Positions 38,818 through 48,871 of a stretch of DNA of 64,000 nucleotides are shown piece after piece. The DNA is from Paracoccaceae bacterium (GTDB lineage Bacteria > Pseudomonadota > Alphaproteobacteria > Rhodobacterales > Rhodobacteraceae). The position numbers and the translations under genes are program-made. Location: assembly GCA_026419405.1 (NCBI GenBank), contig JANZZL010000021.1:1-64000 (forward strand). Direction: 5' to 3'. Positions within the stretch are counted from its first letter, which is position 1. Each line of letters begins with the position of its first letter. The notes beneath the pieces are model-generated. The model saw nothing but the letters and a program-made list of their open reading frames with translations, was not told the origin of the DNA and did no database searches.

Positions 38818-39996
38818 CTATTCGTAGAGACAGCTGCGCAGGCGCTCGAGCCCGCGTTCCGTTTCCGCCTTCGGGGCGACGAGCGCCACGCGGATGTAGC
38901 CGCGCCCCGGATTGCCGCCCCCCGCATCGCGCCCCAGGTAGGCCCCCGGCAGCACCCGCACCCCGGTCTCGCGCCAGAGCCGGAGGGCGGCGGCCTCGCC
39001 ATCGTCCACCGGAAGCCAGAGGAAGAAGCCGGCACCGGGCGAGCGGTAGCCGGGCACCCCGGCGAAGACCCGGTCGGCGAGCTCGTACTTCGCCGCGTAG
39101 AGCGCGCGGTTCTCCGCCACGTGCGTCTCGTCGGCCCAGGCCCGTTCGGCAACCCGCTGGAGCGGCAGCGGCAGCGGCGCCCCGGCGTAGCTGCGCAGCC
39201 GCCGCATCCGGGAGATGCCCTCGCTGCCGCCGGCGACGAAGCCCGACCGGAGGCCGGGCAGGTTCGACCGCTTGGAAAGCGAATGGAAGGCGTAGACCCG
39301 TTCGGGATCGGCCCCGGCGGCCGCCGCCGCGGCCAGCACGCCGGGCGGGGGCGTGTCGCGGTAGATCTCGGAATAGCACTCGTCGGCCAGCACCAGGAAA
39401 TCGTGCCGCTCGGCCAGCGCCAGCAGATCCGCCCAGTAGCCGGCCGAGGCGACGGATCCCTGGGGGTTCGCGGGCGAGCAGAGGAAGGCGATGGCGGCCC
39501 GGTCGAGCGTCTCCGGCGGCAGCGAGCGGTAGTCGGGCAGGAAGCCGCCCTCGGCGGTCGCCGGCACGCAGACCGGCTCGGCCCCGACGGCAAGCGCGGC
39601 CACCGCATAGACCTGATAGAAGGGATTGGGCATCAGCACCGCCGGCCGGCGCCCGCCCTTCGTCTCGGGGCAGAGCGCGAGGACCGCGTTGAACAACCCC
39701 TCCCGCGTGCCGTTGAGCGCCATGAGCCGCTCGGGCCCGACCGCGACGCCGTAGCGCCGCGCGATCCAGGCGGAGATCGCGGCGAGCAGGTCCGGGGTGC
39801 CCTCGTTCGGCGGATAGCGGCCGAAGCCGGCGGCCGTCTCGGCCACGACCTGCTCTACCCAGGCGGGGAAGGGATGCTTCGGCTCGCCGATGGTCATGTC
39901 GATCGGCTCGCCGCCCGGAGCTTCGGCGCCGAGCAGCGCCCGCAGGCGCGGAAAGGCATACTCGGGTAGGTTCGAAAACCGCTCCGGTCGGATCAT
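38818..39996 (-). CDS. Class I/II aminotransferase, DapC-like (putative succinyldiaminopimelate transaminase)
   Basis: The 392-residue PLP enzyme opens with FSNLPEYAFPRLRALL and IDMTIGEPKHPFP, as in DapC of lysine and peptidoglycan precursor synthesis. The PLP lysine lies in FHSLSKRSNLPGLRSGF, with CSPANPQGS and LADECYSEIY before it. The frame is open 30 codons further upstream; the ATG at 39996 has GAGG before it. It ends 15 bases before ftsK starts, so they are probably cotranscribed. ArgD-like or other transaminase activity remains possible. Confidence 0.82.
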   Translation of the reverse strand: MIRPERFSNLPEYAFPRLRALLGAEAPGGEPIDMTIGEPKHPFPAWVEQVVAETAAGFGRYPPNEGTPDLLAAISAWIARRYGVAVGPERLMALNGTREGLFNAVLALCPETKGGRRPAVLMPNPFYQVYAVAALAVGAEPVCVPATAEGGFLPDYRSLPPETLDRAAIAFLCSPANPQGSVASAGYWADLLALAERHDFLVLADECYSEIYRDTPPPGVLAAAAAAGADPERVYAFHSLSKRSNLPGLRSGFVAGGSEGISRMRRLRSYAGAPLPLPLQRVAERAWADETHVAENRALYAAKYELADRVFAGVPGYRSPGAGFFLWLPVDDGEAAALRLWRETGVRVLPGAYLGRDAGGGNPGRGYIRVALVAPKAETERGLERLRSCLYE

Positions 39997-40144
39997 CGCT
40001 GCCTCGAGGTCGGGGTCTTGGCGCCCCGATTTTGCGCGAGCATAGCCGCCGGGGCCCGTCGGGTCCAGAAAATCGCAGGCGCGCACGGGGCTTGGCCGGG
40101 GAACCTGTGGCTTTTTCGACTCGTGCCGGGCGCCGCTCCGGCGG

Positions 40145-41476
40145 TCAACCGCCGAGCGCCCGCTCGGCGGCCGCGCCGAGCCGCAGAAGCCTCTCCTCGG
40201 CGCCGGGCGGGCCGAGCAGCATCAGCCCGCAGCAGGGCGTGCCGGTCGGCAGGGTCAGCCCGCACAGGCCCATCAGGTTGCCGATCCGCGTGTTGCGCAG
40301 CGTCAGCAGGTTCTCTGCGGCCAGGAAGTCGCGGTCGGCCAGAAGCCGCGCGGCGTCGGGGGGCAGGTTCGGCGCGGTGGGCAGGATCACCGCATCGAAC
40401 CCCGCCGTCGCCGCGGCATAGTCCGCCCGCAGCCGGCGCAGGCTGCGCCAGGCGGCCACGTAGTCGGCACCCGAGGCGGCGGCCCCGCCCCGGAACCGCT
40501 CCAGGATCGGCGGGAACATCCGGCCCGGTGCGGCCTCGATGACCTCGCGCCAGGTCGCGTAGGCCTCGGTCGTGAACAGCACCGCCGACAGCGCCAGCGC
40601 CTCGGCCACGGCCGGCACCGCGCCGCGCACCAGCCTTGCGCCCGCCGCCTCGAGCCGCCGCGCCGCGTCCTCGAAGGCCCGCGCCGGCGCCTCGCGGATA
40701 TCGTCGAAGGCCGCCGTCTCGAGCACCATCAGCCGGGCGCCGCCGAGGCTGGCACCCGCGAGGTCGGGGGGCCTCGAACCCTCGAGCAGCGACAGGACCA
40801 GCGCGGCATCCTCGACCGTGCGGGTCAGCGGGCCGAGGGTGTCGAAGCTTTCGGCAAGCGGCACCACGCCCTGGAGCGACAGCCGGCCGGCCGTGGTCTT
40901 GAGCCCGACGAGGTCGTTCCAGGCGGCAGGGATGCGCACCGAGCCGCCGGTATCCGACCCGATCGCCGCCGCGGCGAGGCCGAAGGCCACCGAGGCGGCC
41001 GCGCCCGAGGACGAGCCGCCCGGCACGGCCGAGGGGTCGTTGACGTTCGGGGCCGTGGCCGTCACCGGGTTGAGCCCGAGGCCCGAGAACGCCAGTTCCG
41101 ACAGATGCGTCTTGCCGAGGCAGACCGATCCCTGCGCCGTCGCCGTCGCAAGCACCTCGGCATCGGCGTCCGGCACCCGGCCGGCCAGCAGGGCCGTGCC
41201 GGCCTCGGTCGCGACGCCGGCGGTATCGATGTTGTCCTTCCACGAGATCGGCACGCCGTCGAGCGGGTGCCGGCGCAGCCCCGCCTTTGCCCGCGCCCGC
41301 GCGCCGGCGGCCTCGGCCCGGGCCCGTTCGGGCGTCGTGCGCGCGTAGATCCGCGCCGCGTCGGGATGGGCGGCGATGGCATCGAGGAAGGCCTCGGCCA
41401 GCTCCACCGGGTCCGGACCGCCCGCGGCGATGCCCCGGCCCAGCTCTGCCGCGCTCCTGCCACGCAGTCCGTCCAT
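40145..41476 (-). CDS. Amidase-signature family hydrolase
   Basis: The 443-residue enzyme carries the Ser-cisSer-Lys triad: K80 in ISWKDN, the cis-Ser in PGGSSSGAA (about S156) and the nucleophile S179 in GSDTGGSVRIPA. These enzymes hydrolyse amides; the group includes GatA, but the C-terminal half and lack of gatB or gatC beside it point to a general amidase. The start at 41476 follows GGGAGG; the frame is open 57 codons further. Substrate is not predictable. Confidence 0.88.
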   Translation of the reverse strand: MDGLRGRSAAELGRGIAAGGPDPVELAEAFLDAIAAHPDAARIYARTTPERARAEAAGARARAKAGLRRHPLDGVPISWKDNIDTAGVATEAGTALLAGRVPDADAEVLATATAQGSVCLGKTHLSELAFSGLGLNPVTATAPNVNDPSAVPGGSSSGAAASVAFGLAAAAIGSDTGGSVRIPAAWNDLVGLKTTAGRLSLQGVVPLAESFDTLGPLTRTVEDAALVLSLLEGSRPPDLAGASLGGARLMVLETAAFDDIREAPARAFEDAARRLEAAGARLVRGAVPAVAEALALSAVLFTTEAYATWREVIEAAPGRMFPPILERFRGGAAASGADYVAAWRSLRRLRADYAAATAGFDAVILPTAPNLPPDAARLLADRDFLAAENLLTLRNTRIGNLMGLCGLTLPTGTPCCGLMLLGPPGAEERLLRLGAAAERALGG

Positions 41477-41564
41477 CCCCCCGCGCCTCCCGCTCCGGCC
41501 CGGGCGAAGGCTAGCGGCGCTGCGGCGCATGGACAATCCCGCCCACGGCCGCATAGTCGCCGAC

Positions 41565-42788
41565 ATGACACGCGATCCCGATGTGCTGATCGTCGGCGGC
41601 GGGCTGATCGGCCCGACCCTGGCGCTTGCGCTTGCGCAGGGCGGCATCCGCTCGGCCGTGCTCGACGCGCTGCCGCTGCCGCTGCGCCGCGATCCCGGCT
41701 TCGACGGGCGGGCCTATGCGCTCGCCCTCGCCTCGCAGCGCCTGCTCGCTGCCCTCGGCGTCTGGAACGGCCTGCGGGATGCGGCGCAGCCGATCCTCGA
41801 GGTCGTGGCCTCGGACGGGCGGGCGGGCGAGGGCCCGGCGCCGTTCTTCCTGCACCTCGACCAGGCCGAGATCGAGGAGGGCCCGCTGGGCTACATGATC
41901 GAGGACCGTTTCCTGCGCCCCGCGCTGCTCGAGGCCATGGCGGCAGCCGGGGTGGAGCACCGCGCCGGGGCGGAAGTGGTCGCGCAGGAGGCCGGACCGG
42001 CGGGCATCGCCGTGACCCTCGCCTCGGGCGAGAGGCTCTCGGCGCGGCTCCTCGTCGGCGCGGACGGGCGCGCCTCGGGCGTTGCGAACCGCGCCGGAAT
42101 CGGCCGCACCGGGTGGGACTACGGGCAGACGGCGCTGGTCTGCGCCGTCGCCCACGAGGCGCCGCACCGCGGCATCGCGCACCAGTTCTTCATGCCCGCG
42201 GGCCCGCTCGCCATCCTGCCGCTGCCGGGCAACCGCAGCTCCATCGTCTGGAGCGAGCGCCGCGAGACGGCGGCGGCGCTTGCCGCGCTGGGCGAGGCGG
42301 AGTTCCTCGAGACCCTCCGCCCCCGCTTCGGCGACTTCCTCGGCGCGATCCGTCTCGCGGGGGATCGCTACAGCTATCCGCTGGGCCTGTCGCTCGCCAA
42401 CGCGCTCGTCGCGCCCCGGGTGGCGCTCGTGGGCGATGCCGCGCACGGCATCCACCCGATCGCCGGGCAGGGGCTCAACCTCGGCCTGCGCGACGTGGGG
42501 GCGCTGGCCGAGGTGCTCACGCTGGCCAGGCGCCGCGGCGAGGACATCGGCGCGCCCGACGTGCTCGCCCGCTACCAGAGCTGGCGGCGCTTCGACACGG
42601 CGGCGCTCGCGATCGCCACCGATGCCTTCAACCGCCTGTTCTCGAACGACAATGCCCTGCTGCGCGGGATCCGCGACCTGGGCATGGGGCTGATCAACGC
42701 CCTGCCCGGCGCGCGGCGCGCCCTGATCCGCGAGGCCGCCGGCCTGACCGGCGAGGTGCCGCGCCTGCTGCGTGGCAGGCCGGTCTGA
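41565..42788 (+). CDS. UbiH/UbiF/COQ6-family FAD-dependent hydroxylase
   Basis: The 407-residue monooxygenase has the N-terminal FAD motif VLIVGGGLIGPTLALALAQGG, the second motif LLVGADGRASGVANRAG, and GDAAHGIHPIAGQGLNLGLRD. It hydroxylates the ring of ubiquinone intermediates with O2. The exact position (C1, C5 or C6) is not clear. An earlier Met (41529) would add 12 residues; the chosen ATG gives the usual N-terminus. It is divergent from the amidase and convergent with holA. Confidence 0.88.
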   Translation: MTRDPDVLIVGGGLIGPTLALALAQGGIRSAVLDALPLPLRRDPGFDGRAYALALASQRLLAALGVWNGLRDAAQPILEVVASDGRAGEGPAPFFLHLDQAEIEEGPLGYMIEDRFLRPALLEAMAAAGVEHRAGAEVVAQEAGPAGIAVTLASGERLSARLLVGADGRASGVANRAGIGRTGWDYGQTALVCAVAHEAPHRGIAHQFFMPAGPLAILPLPGNRSSIVWSERRETAAALAALGEAEFLETLRPRFGDFLGAIRLAGDRYSYPLGLSLANALVAPRVALVGDAAHGIHPIAGQGLNLGLRDVGALAEVLTLARRRGEDIGAPDVLARYQSWRRFDTAALAIATDAFNRLFSNDNALLRGIRDLGMGLINALPGARRALIREAAGLTGEVPRLLRGRPV

Positions 42789-42806
42789 CCGGCGGCGGCG
42801 GCCCGG

Positions 42807-43829
42807 TCACCGCGCGCCCAGCATCGCCAGTCGGATCAGGGTGCGTTCGACGAGTGCCATCGCCGGAAGCGGCGCGGCCGAGCGCAGGGCAAGGTCGGTC
42901 TCGACCAGCAGCGACAGCGCCTGCTCGAGGCGCACAGCTCCCCAGGCCTGCGCCTGCCGTACCAGCCGGTCGCGCCGCGGCCCGAACACGGGCGGGCGCA
43001 GCGACCCGGCGCCCTCGGCCGGCCCCCCCGGCGCCGTCGCCATGGCGTAAAGCTGGCGGAAGTGGCGCGCCGCCGCGATGCACAGCGCCACCGGCGCCAC
43101 CCCCTGCGCCTCGATCCGGCGCAGCAGCGGGCCGAGCCGGCGCGCGTCGCCCTCGGCCACCGCGTCGAGCACGTCGTCCAGCTCCGCCTCGGCCGCAGGC
43201 GGGGCGACGGCGGCGACATCGGCCGCCGAGACCGGCGCCGGATCGCCGAGCTTGTAGAGCGCAAGCTTCTCCACGACCTGCCGGAAGTCGCCCGGCCCGA
43301 GGCTGCGGGCAAGCGCCGTCAGCGCATCCATCCCCTCTCGCGCCGGCTCGGACAGGCCGGCGCGCCTCAGCTCCGCCGCGATCTCCTCGCGCCCCGGCGG
43401 ATCGTCGTAGAGCGCCACGGCGGCCGCGGCCGCGTGCGCCTCGAAGAGCCGGCGCAGCGCCGACTTCGCCGGCAGCAGCGCCGCCGTGACGACCAGGGTC
43501 GCGTCGCCGGCGCGCCAGTCCTCCAGCGCGGCGGAGATCGCGGGCGCCAGCGCATCGGTCGCATCCTCGACGAGCACGGCGCGCGGGCCGGGGAAGAAGC
43601 CCTGGGCGCGCATCGCATCCGAAAGCAGCGCGGGGTCCCTGCGCAGGTCGGCCCCGGCGATCCGGGCAAGCCGCATCTCCGCCTCGCCGGCCGGACCGAT
43701 CAGCGCCGCGACGGCCTCCTGCCGCCTCAGCGCGACGCGCATGGGGTCCGCGCCGTGGATCAAGAGCCCCGCCGCCTTCGGATCGGGCGCGGAGAGATAC
43801 CGCAGCCCCGCCGCGCCCTGGAACTTCAT
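42807..43829 (-). CDS. holA: DNA polymerase III subunit delta
   Basis: The 340-residue protein has the HolA pattern: LLIHGADPMRVALRRQEAV, VEDATDALAPAI and a C-terminal helical clamp-loader domain (ARSLGPGDFRQVVEKLALYKLGD; VALCIAAARHFRQLY). It is the clamp-opening subunit of the polymerase III clamp loader. It overlaps lptE by 4 nt and follows leuS-lptE, the conserved alphaproteobacterial order. Confidence 0.93.
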   Translation of the reverse strand: MKFQGAAGLRYLSAPDPKAAGLLIHGADPMRVALRRQEAVAALIGPAGEAEMRLARIAGADLRRDPALLSDAMRAQGFFPGPRAVLVEDATDALAPAISAALEDWRAGDATLVVTAALLPAKSALRRLFEAHAAAAAVALYDDPPGREEIAAELRRAGLSEPAREGMDALTALARSLGPGDFRQVVEKLALYKLGDPAPVSAADVAAVAPPAAEAELDDVLDAVAEGDARRLGPLLRRIEAQGVAPVALCIAAARHFRQLYAMATAPGGPAEGAGSLRPPVFGPRRDRLVRQAQAWGAVRLEQALSLLVETDLALRSAAPLPAMALVERTLIRLAMLGAR

Positions 43830-44317
43830 TGCAGGGCTGCCGCCTCGGCGCCGAGCCGGGTCACGAGCTGATCGGCCAGAAGGATCATCAGCCGCTGTTC
43901 GGCATCCCGCCGGGCGGCCAGGTTCGCCGTGGTGCTGCCGGTCGCCGAATAGGCGGTGAAGGCCTCGGTCGTGCCGCTCGCCACCGGATCGCCGCCGCCG
44001 CCCGGCCGGAGCGACCAGTCGAGCCTTCCCTGAAGCGTGATCCGGGTGGCGACGTTCTCGGGGGTGAGCCCGGCGCCCACCTCCTGCACCGCGATGCGGT
44101 AGCCGAGCGCCCAGGGCGCGCCCGGCCCGGCACGGCCCATCCGGTCCTCGAACCGGGCGACGAAGGCATAGGCGGCGCGGTCGGCCGGATCGTCGGGCCG
44201 GATGCTGCCCCTGAGCGCGGCCGCGGGCCCGCCGGGGGCGTAGACCGGCGTGAAGCCGCAGGCCGCCAGCGGCAGCGCCAGCAGGGCAAGCACCGTCCGC
44301 CGGTCAGACGACGACAT
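43826..44317 (-). CDS. lptE: LPS assembly lipoprotein LptE
   Basis: The 163-residue lipoprotein has a short signal peptide with lipobox ([14 protein letters not shown], cysteine 20) and the LptE hallmark [10 protein letters not shown]. It sits in the outer membrane plugged into LptD and helps insert LPS. Its start overlaps the leuS stop by 14 nt, and its stop overlaps holA by 4 nt, so the three are translated together. Confidence 0.92.
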   Translation of the reverse strand: MSSSDRRTVLALLALPLAACGFTPVYAPGGPAAALRGSIRPDDPADRAAYAFVARFEDRMGRAGPGAPWALGYRIAVQEVGAGLTPENVATRITLQGRLDWSLRPGGGGDPVASGTTEAFTAYSATGSTTANLAARRDAEQRLMILLADQLVTRLGAEAAALQ

Positions 44318-46859
44318 TGACGATCCGCCCCGGCACGACGATCAGCTTCCGCGGCGCCAGCCCACCGAGGGCGCGCGCCACGGATTCGTCCTCGAGCACG
44401 AGTCGCTCGACCTCCTCGGGCGGCAGGTCCCTCGGGACGGTGATCTCGCTCCGGCGCTTGCCGTTCACCTGGATCGGCAGCGTCACCGTGTCGGTCGCGA
44501 GCATCGCCGGATCGGCCTCGGGCCAGGGGGCGGTGGTCACGAAGCCCTCGCCACCCAGCATCTGCCAGATCTCCTCGGCCAGATGCGGCACCATCGGCTG
44601 CATCAGCTGCGCCATGGTGCGCATCGCCTGGCGCCTGGCCTCGGTGCCTGCGCCCGACTTCGCCAGCGTGTTGGTGAACTCGTAGAGCTTCGCGACCGCC
44701 TTGTTGAAGCCGAAGCTCTCGATCCCCTGCGTCACGTCGTGGATCGCCCGGTGCGTCGCCCGGATCAGCTCGGCGTCCTCGGCATTGGGCGGGGCATCGC
44801 TGGCGGCGATCTCCGAGGCCAGCCGCCACACCCGGCCGAGATGGCGGAAGGCCGCCTCGGCCCCGGCGGCCGTCCATTCCACGTCGCGCTCGGGCGGGCT
44901 GTCCGACATCACGAACCAGCGCGCGGTATCGGCGCCGTAGCGTGCCACGATCTCGTCGGGATCGACGACGTTCTTCTTCGACTTCGACATCTTGACGAGC
45001 GGCCCGATCTCGACCGGGGTGCCGTCGCGCAGCGTCGCGCCCGCCTCGGTGCGGATCACCTCCGAGGGCGGGTGCCAGACCGGCAGGCCGTTCGGACCCG
45101 TGGTCGAGTAGGTCTCGTGCACCACCATGCCCTGGGTGAAGAGCGCATCGAAGGGCTCGACCGCCTTGGCCGGCAGGTGGCCGGTCAGGTGCATCGCCCG
45201 GGCGAAGAAGCGCGAATAGAGCAGGTGCAGGATCGCATGCTCGACGCCGCCGATGTACTGGTCGACGTTCATCCAGTAGTCGGCCTCCTCCATCACCGTG
45301 GGCGTGGCGGCGCGCGGCGCGGTGAAGCGGGCGAAGTACCACGAGCTGTCGACGAAGGGGTCCATCGGGTCGGTCTCGCGGGTCGCCGCGCCGCCGCACT
45401 TCGGGCAGGCGCAGTGCTTCCAGGTCGGATGCCAGTCGAGCGGGTTGCCGGGCCGGTCGAAGGTCACGTCGTCAGGCAGGCGGATCGGCAGGTTCTCCTT
45501 CCGCTCGGGCACCACGCCGCAGGCGGGGCAGTGGACGACCGGGATCGGGCAGCCCCAGAAGCGCTGGCGGCTGATGCCCCAGTCGCGCAGGCGATAGCGC
45601 GTGACGCCGCGGCCGATCCCCCTGGCCTCGCAGGCGGCGATCGCGGCCTCGATCGCCTCCTCGGCGGTCGCGTCCTCGGGCCAGCCGAAGCCGCGGATCC
45701 AGCGGACGCGCTCGGTCTTTGGCGGCACGAAGGCCTCGTCGCCGACCGGCGTTCCGCCGTCGAGCGCGACGAAGGTGTCGATCACCGGCAGGCCGTACTT
45801 GCGGGCGAAGTCGAGGTCGCGCTGGTCGTGCGCCGGGCAGCCGAAGATCGCCCCGGTGCCGTAGTCCATCAGGATGAAGTTGGCGATCCAGACCGGCAGT
45901 TCCCAGTCGTTGTCGAAGGGGTGGCGCACCTTCAGCCCGGTGTCGTAGCCGATCTTGGGCGCGGTCTCGATGGCTTCCTCCGAGGTGCCGAGGCGTCGGC
46001 ATTCGGCCGTGAACGCGGCCACCTCCGGGTCGTGCCGCTCGAGCTGCCTGGCCAGCGGATGATCGGGCGAGATCGCCACGAAGCTCGCACCCATGAGCGT
46101 GTCGGGCCGCGTGGTGTAGACCTCGATCCGGTCGAAGCCCTGCGGCGCCTCGACGAACGAGAAGGCGAACTGCAACCCGCGCGACTTGCCGATCCAGTTG
46201 CGCTGCATCAGCCTGACCTTCTCGGGCCAGCGGTCGAGCCGGTCGATGGCCTCCAGCAGCTCCTCGGCGAAGTCCGAGATGCGGAAGAACCACTGGGTCA
46301 GCTCCCGCCGCTCGACGGGGGCGCCCGAGCGCCAGCCCTTGCCGTCGATCACCTGCTCGTTGGCGAGCACGGTCATGTCCACCGGGTCCCAGTTGACGAC
46401 GGCGGCCTTGCGGTAGACCAGGCCCTTTTCCAGCATGTCGAGGAACAGTGCCTGCTGCTGGCCGTAGTATTCGGGGTCGCAGGTGGCGAAGCTGCGGCTC
46501 CAGTCGTGGGTGTAGCCCATCGGCAGGAGCTGCGCCTTCATGTCGGCGATGTTGCGGTAGGTCCACTCGCCGGGATGCACGCCCTTCTCGATCGCGGCGT
46601 TCTCGGCCGGCAGGCCGAAGGCGTCGAAGCCCATCGGATGCAGCACGTTGAAGCCCCGGGCCATGCGGTAGCGCGCCACCACGTCGCCCATCGTGTAGTT
46701 GCGCGTATGGCCGATGTGGATGCGCCCCGAGGGATAGGGGAACATCTCGAGCACGTAGTATTTCGGCCGCGCCGGGTCGCGGACGGTGCGGAAGATGCCG
46801 GCCTCGTCCCAGGCCTTCTGCCATTTCGGTTCGATCAGGGCGGGGTCGTGGCGCGACAT
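44304..46859 (-). CDS. leuS: Leucyl-tRNA synthetase
   Basis: The 851-residue class I synthetase has [20 protein letters not shown] (HIGH motif) near residue 50 and KMSKSKKN near 625, with the editing CP1 domain and zinc-ribbon-like CPACGVVP and CACPKCG between. It attaches leucine to tRNA-Leu. The ATG at 46859 follows GAGGGAGA; the frame is open 77 codons further. It heads leuS-lptE-holA. Confidence 0.97.
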   Translation of the reverse strand: MSRHDPALIEPKWQKAWDEAGIFRTVRDPARPKYYVLEMFPYPSGRIHIGHTRNYTMGDVVARYRMARGFNVLHPMGFDAFGLPAENAAIEKGVHPGEWTYRNIADMKAQLLPMGYTHDWSRSFATCDPEYYGQQQALFLDMLEKGLVYRKAAVVNWDPVDMTVLANEQVIDGKGWRSGAPVERRELTQWFFRISDFAEELLEAIDRLDRWPEKVRLMQRNWIGKSRGLQFAFSFVEAPQGFDRIEVYTTRPDTLMGASFVAISPDHPLARQLERHDPEVAAFTAECRRLGTSEEAIETAPKIGYDTGLKVRHPFDNDWELPVWIANFILMDYGTGAIFGCPAHDQRDLDFARKYGLPVIDTFVALDGGTPVGDEAFVPPKTERVRWIRGFGWPEDATAEEAIEAAIAACEARGIGRGVTRYRLRDWGISRQRFWGCPIPVVHCPACGVVPERKENLPIRLPDDVTFDRPGNPLDWHPTWKHCACPKCGGAATRETDPMDPFVDSSWYFARFTAPRAATPTVMEEADYWMNVDQYIGGVEHAILHLLYSRFFARAMHLTGHLPAKAVEPFDALFTQGMVVHETYSTTGPNGLPVWHPPSEVIRTEAGATLRDGTPVEIGPLVKMSKSKKNVVDPDEIVARYGADTARWFVMSDSPPERDVEWTAAGAEAAFRHLGRVWRLASEIAASDAPPNAEDAELIRATHRAIHDVTQGIESFGFNKAVAKLYEFTNTLAKSGAGTEARRQAMRTMAQLMQPMVPHLAEEIWQMLGGEGFVTTAPWPEADPAMLATDTVTLPIQVNGKRRSEITVPRDLPPEEVERLVLEDESVARALGGLAPRKLIVVPGRIVNVVV

Positions 46860-47104
46860 CGTCTCCCTCTGGCGTGATGGCGGGCGCAGCGGGCGGCTCC
46901 GCCCGTGGCCTGATAGCCGCTCGGCCGCCTGCGGTCCAGCGGCAGGGCGCCGACACCCTTGACGATGGCCCGCCGGCGGCCCAAGTGGCCTCGCGTCCGG
47001 GCCCCTCTGGCGGCCGCAAGGCCGCGATGTCGGACGCGACCCGAAACCGTGACGCGCCGGGGGCCGGCAGCCCCCGCGCGCGGCGACCAACCTGGACGGA
47101 CGTC

Positions 47105-48082
47105 ATGGAGATCCTCCTTTCCATCGTCGGCGGCCTGATCGTGCTGACCTTCGGCGCCGAGCTTCTGGTGCGCGGCGCGGTGCGGCTGGCCGAGCGCTTC
47201 GGCGTCTCGCCGCTCCTGATCGGCCTCACCATCGTCGGCTTCGGCACCTCCACCCCGGAACTCGTGACCTCGGTGCAGGGCGCGCTCGCCGGCTCGCCCG
47301 GCATCGCGGTGGGCAACATCGTGGGCTCCAACCTCTTCAACATCCTCGTCATTCTGGCGATCGCCGCGATCATCTCGCCGATGCCGGTGCCGAAGGGCGC
47401 GATCGGCCGCGACGGCACGCTGGTGATCGTCACGGCGGCGATCTTCGTCGCCGTCGGCTACCTCTGGACGCTCGACCGCCTCGTCGGCGTGGCCTTCCTC
47501 GCCATGCTCGCAGGCTACCTCACCTTCGCCGCGATGCAGGAACGGCGGGGCGGCGGCCACACGCTGGCCTACGAGAAGGGCGAGGCGCTCGCCGCGGCCG
47601 ATCCGGGCCTCCGGCCCGACCACGGCGGCACCGGCTGGCTCGTCCCGCTGGCGCTGGCGCTGGCCGGGCTCGTGCTCCTCGTGGTCGGGGGGCGGTTCTT
47701 CGTGACGGGCTCGATCGAGCTTGCGCGGCTCCTTGGCATCAGCGAGGCGGTGATCGGGCTCACGGTCGTCGCCGCCGGCACCTCGATGCCCGAGCTTGCC
47801 ACCTCGGCCATCGCCGCGCTGCGCCGGCAGGGCGACGTGGCCATCGGCAACGTGCTCGGCTCGAACATCTACAACCTGCTCGGCATCGGCGGCGTCACCG
47901 CGGTGATCTCGCCCACCGACATCCCGCCCGAGATCGTCTCGTTCGACAGCCTGGTGATGCTCGCCGCCTCGGCGGTGCTGCTGGCGATGCTCTTCACGGG
48001 GCGGCGGCTCTCGCGGACCGAGGGCGCGGCGCTGCTCGGCGCCTACCTCGTCTACCTGTGGTGGATCTGGCCCCAGGGCTGA
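47105..48082 (+). CDS. Calcium/sodium antiporter (CaCA family, YrbG-like)
   Basis: The 325-residue membrane protein has about ten helices and two inverted alpha-repeat motifs: GFGTSTPELVTSVQGAL...GNIVGSNLFNILVI and AAGTSMPELATSAIAAL...GNVLGSNIYNLLGI. These are the ion-binding motifs of K+-independent Na+/Ca2+ exchangers. A longer frame upstream to 46874 is low-complexity; the ATG at 47105 gives the usual N-terminus. It lies alone, in reverse orientation between the DUF3576 gene and leuS. Confidence 0.92.
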   Translation: MEILLSIVGGLIVLTFGAELLVRGAVRLAERFGVSPLLIGLTIVGFGTSTPELVTSVQGALAGSPGIAVGNIVGSNLFNILVILAIAAIISPMPVPKGAIGRDGTLVIVTAAIFVAVGYLWTLDRLVGVAFLAMLAGYLTFAAMQERRGGGHTLAYEKGEALAAADPGLRPDHGGTGWLVPLALALAGLVLLVVGGRFFVTGSIELARLLGISEAVIGLTVVAAGTSMPELATSAIAALRRQGDVAIGNVLGSNIYNLLGIGGVTAVISPTDIPPEIVSFDSLVMLAASAVLLAMLFTGRRLSRTEGAALLGAYLVYLWWIWPQG

Positions 48083-48106
48083 GCGCCGTCGCGCGGCGCG
48101 CGGGCG

Positions 48107-48607
48107 TCAGAGCCGGGAGTCGGCGATGCGCAGCTGGCGCGCGCGGGTCAGGATCGCATCCTCGACCGCGCGCACGGTGTCGGGGCTGACCGTCCCGCCG
48201 CCGCGCGCCTCGAGCGCGACCTTGAGCGAGCGGGCGTCCAGCGCGGGATCCTGCACGTAGATCGTGGCGCGATAGGCGCGCCCGCCGCCGGGCGGCGTGC
48301 CGTAGCCGGTGACGATCACCCCGGTGAACGGATCGACCGACTGGATCGGCAGGAAGTTCAGCACGTCGAGCGCCGCGTTCCAGATGTACTTGTTGACCTC
48401 GACGGTCGTGTTCGGGTTGTCGCGGTTGCCGAACAGGTCCCAGATGGTCGAGCGCCGGGTGCGCTCGGCCCGCTCGGCGACGGCGGTGCCCTCGGACTGG
48501 CGCGCGCCCTGACGGCGCAGGCTGTCGCCGCCGAAAATGCCGCAGCCGGCCAGCATCAGGCCGACCATGCCGAGAAGCACGAAGCGCGCCGCGCGCGAGG
48601 ATTTCAT
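48107..48607 (-). CDS. DUF3576 outer-membrane-type lipoprotein
   Basis: The 166-residue lipoprotein has a lipobox (GLMLAGCGIFGG, cysteine about 22) and the DUF3576 core STIWDLFGNRDNPNTTVEVNKYIWNAALDVLNFLP (in parts), with PFTGVIVTGYGTPP and ARQLRIADSRL at the end. Function unknown. In many alphaproteobacteria it lies directly before leuS, but here the antiporter on the opposite strand intervenes. It is divergent from the porin gene. Confidence 0.88.
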   Translation of the reverse strand: MKSSRAARFVLLGMVGLMLAGCGIFGGDSLRRQGARQSEGTAVAERAERTRRSTIWDLFGNRDNPNTTVEVNKYIWNAALDVLNFLPIQSVDPFTGVIVTGYGTPPGGGRAYRATIYVQDPALDARSLKVALEARGGGTVSPDTVRAVEDAILTRARQLRIADSRL

Positions 48608-48871
48608 TCTAGCGGACCCGCCTTGCCGACCCCGCGCCCTGTCTAGCCGAGGGCCGGACGGGTGACAAGCCGTTTGCCCCGCCGCGGCTGCCCCGCCCGC
48701 CCGGCGCCACGGGGCCCCGCGGCGGTGTTGCGATCCTGCACCATCGGCGCGGCCAATGCCCGGCTCGAGGCGACTCGTCTTGCATCAGGGCGGTCCTAGG
48801 GGGAAGAAATCACCATTCCTGGCCCGATCCTGTCTGGGTCGGGCGCACTTCTGAGAAACACGAGGGAAAAC
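48608..48871. other. Intergenic region upstream of the porin gene
   Basis: These 264 bases separate divergent genes. Porin transcripts are usually abundant, so a strong promoter is expected, but no clean -35/-10 pair is visible; TTGCAT at 48779-48784 is the best -35-like word. The ribosome site is CACGAGGG just before the ATG. Confidence 0.4.

Noticed and set aside
35887-39969. Very long plus-strand open frame opposite ftsK and the aminotransferase gene
   Set aside because: It is antisense to recognised genes, with low-complexity Arg/His/Asp-rich composition. Such frames arise by chance in high-GC DNA where stops are rare.
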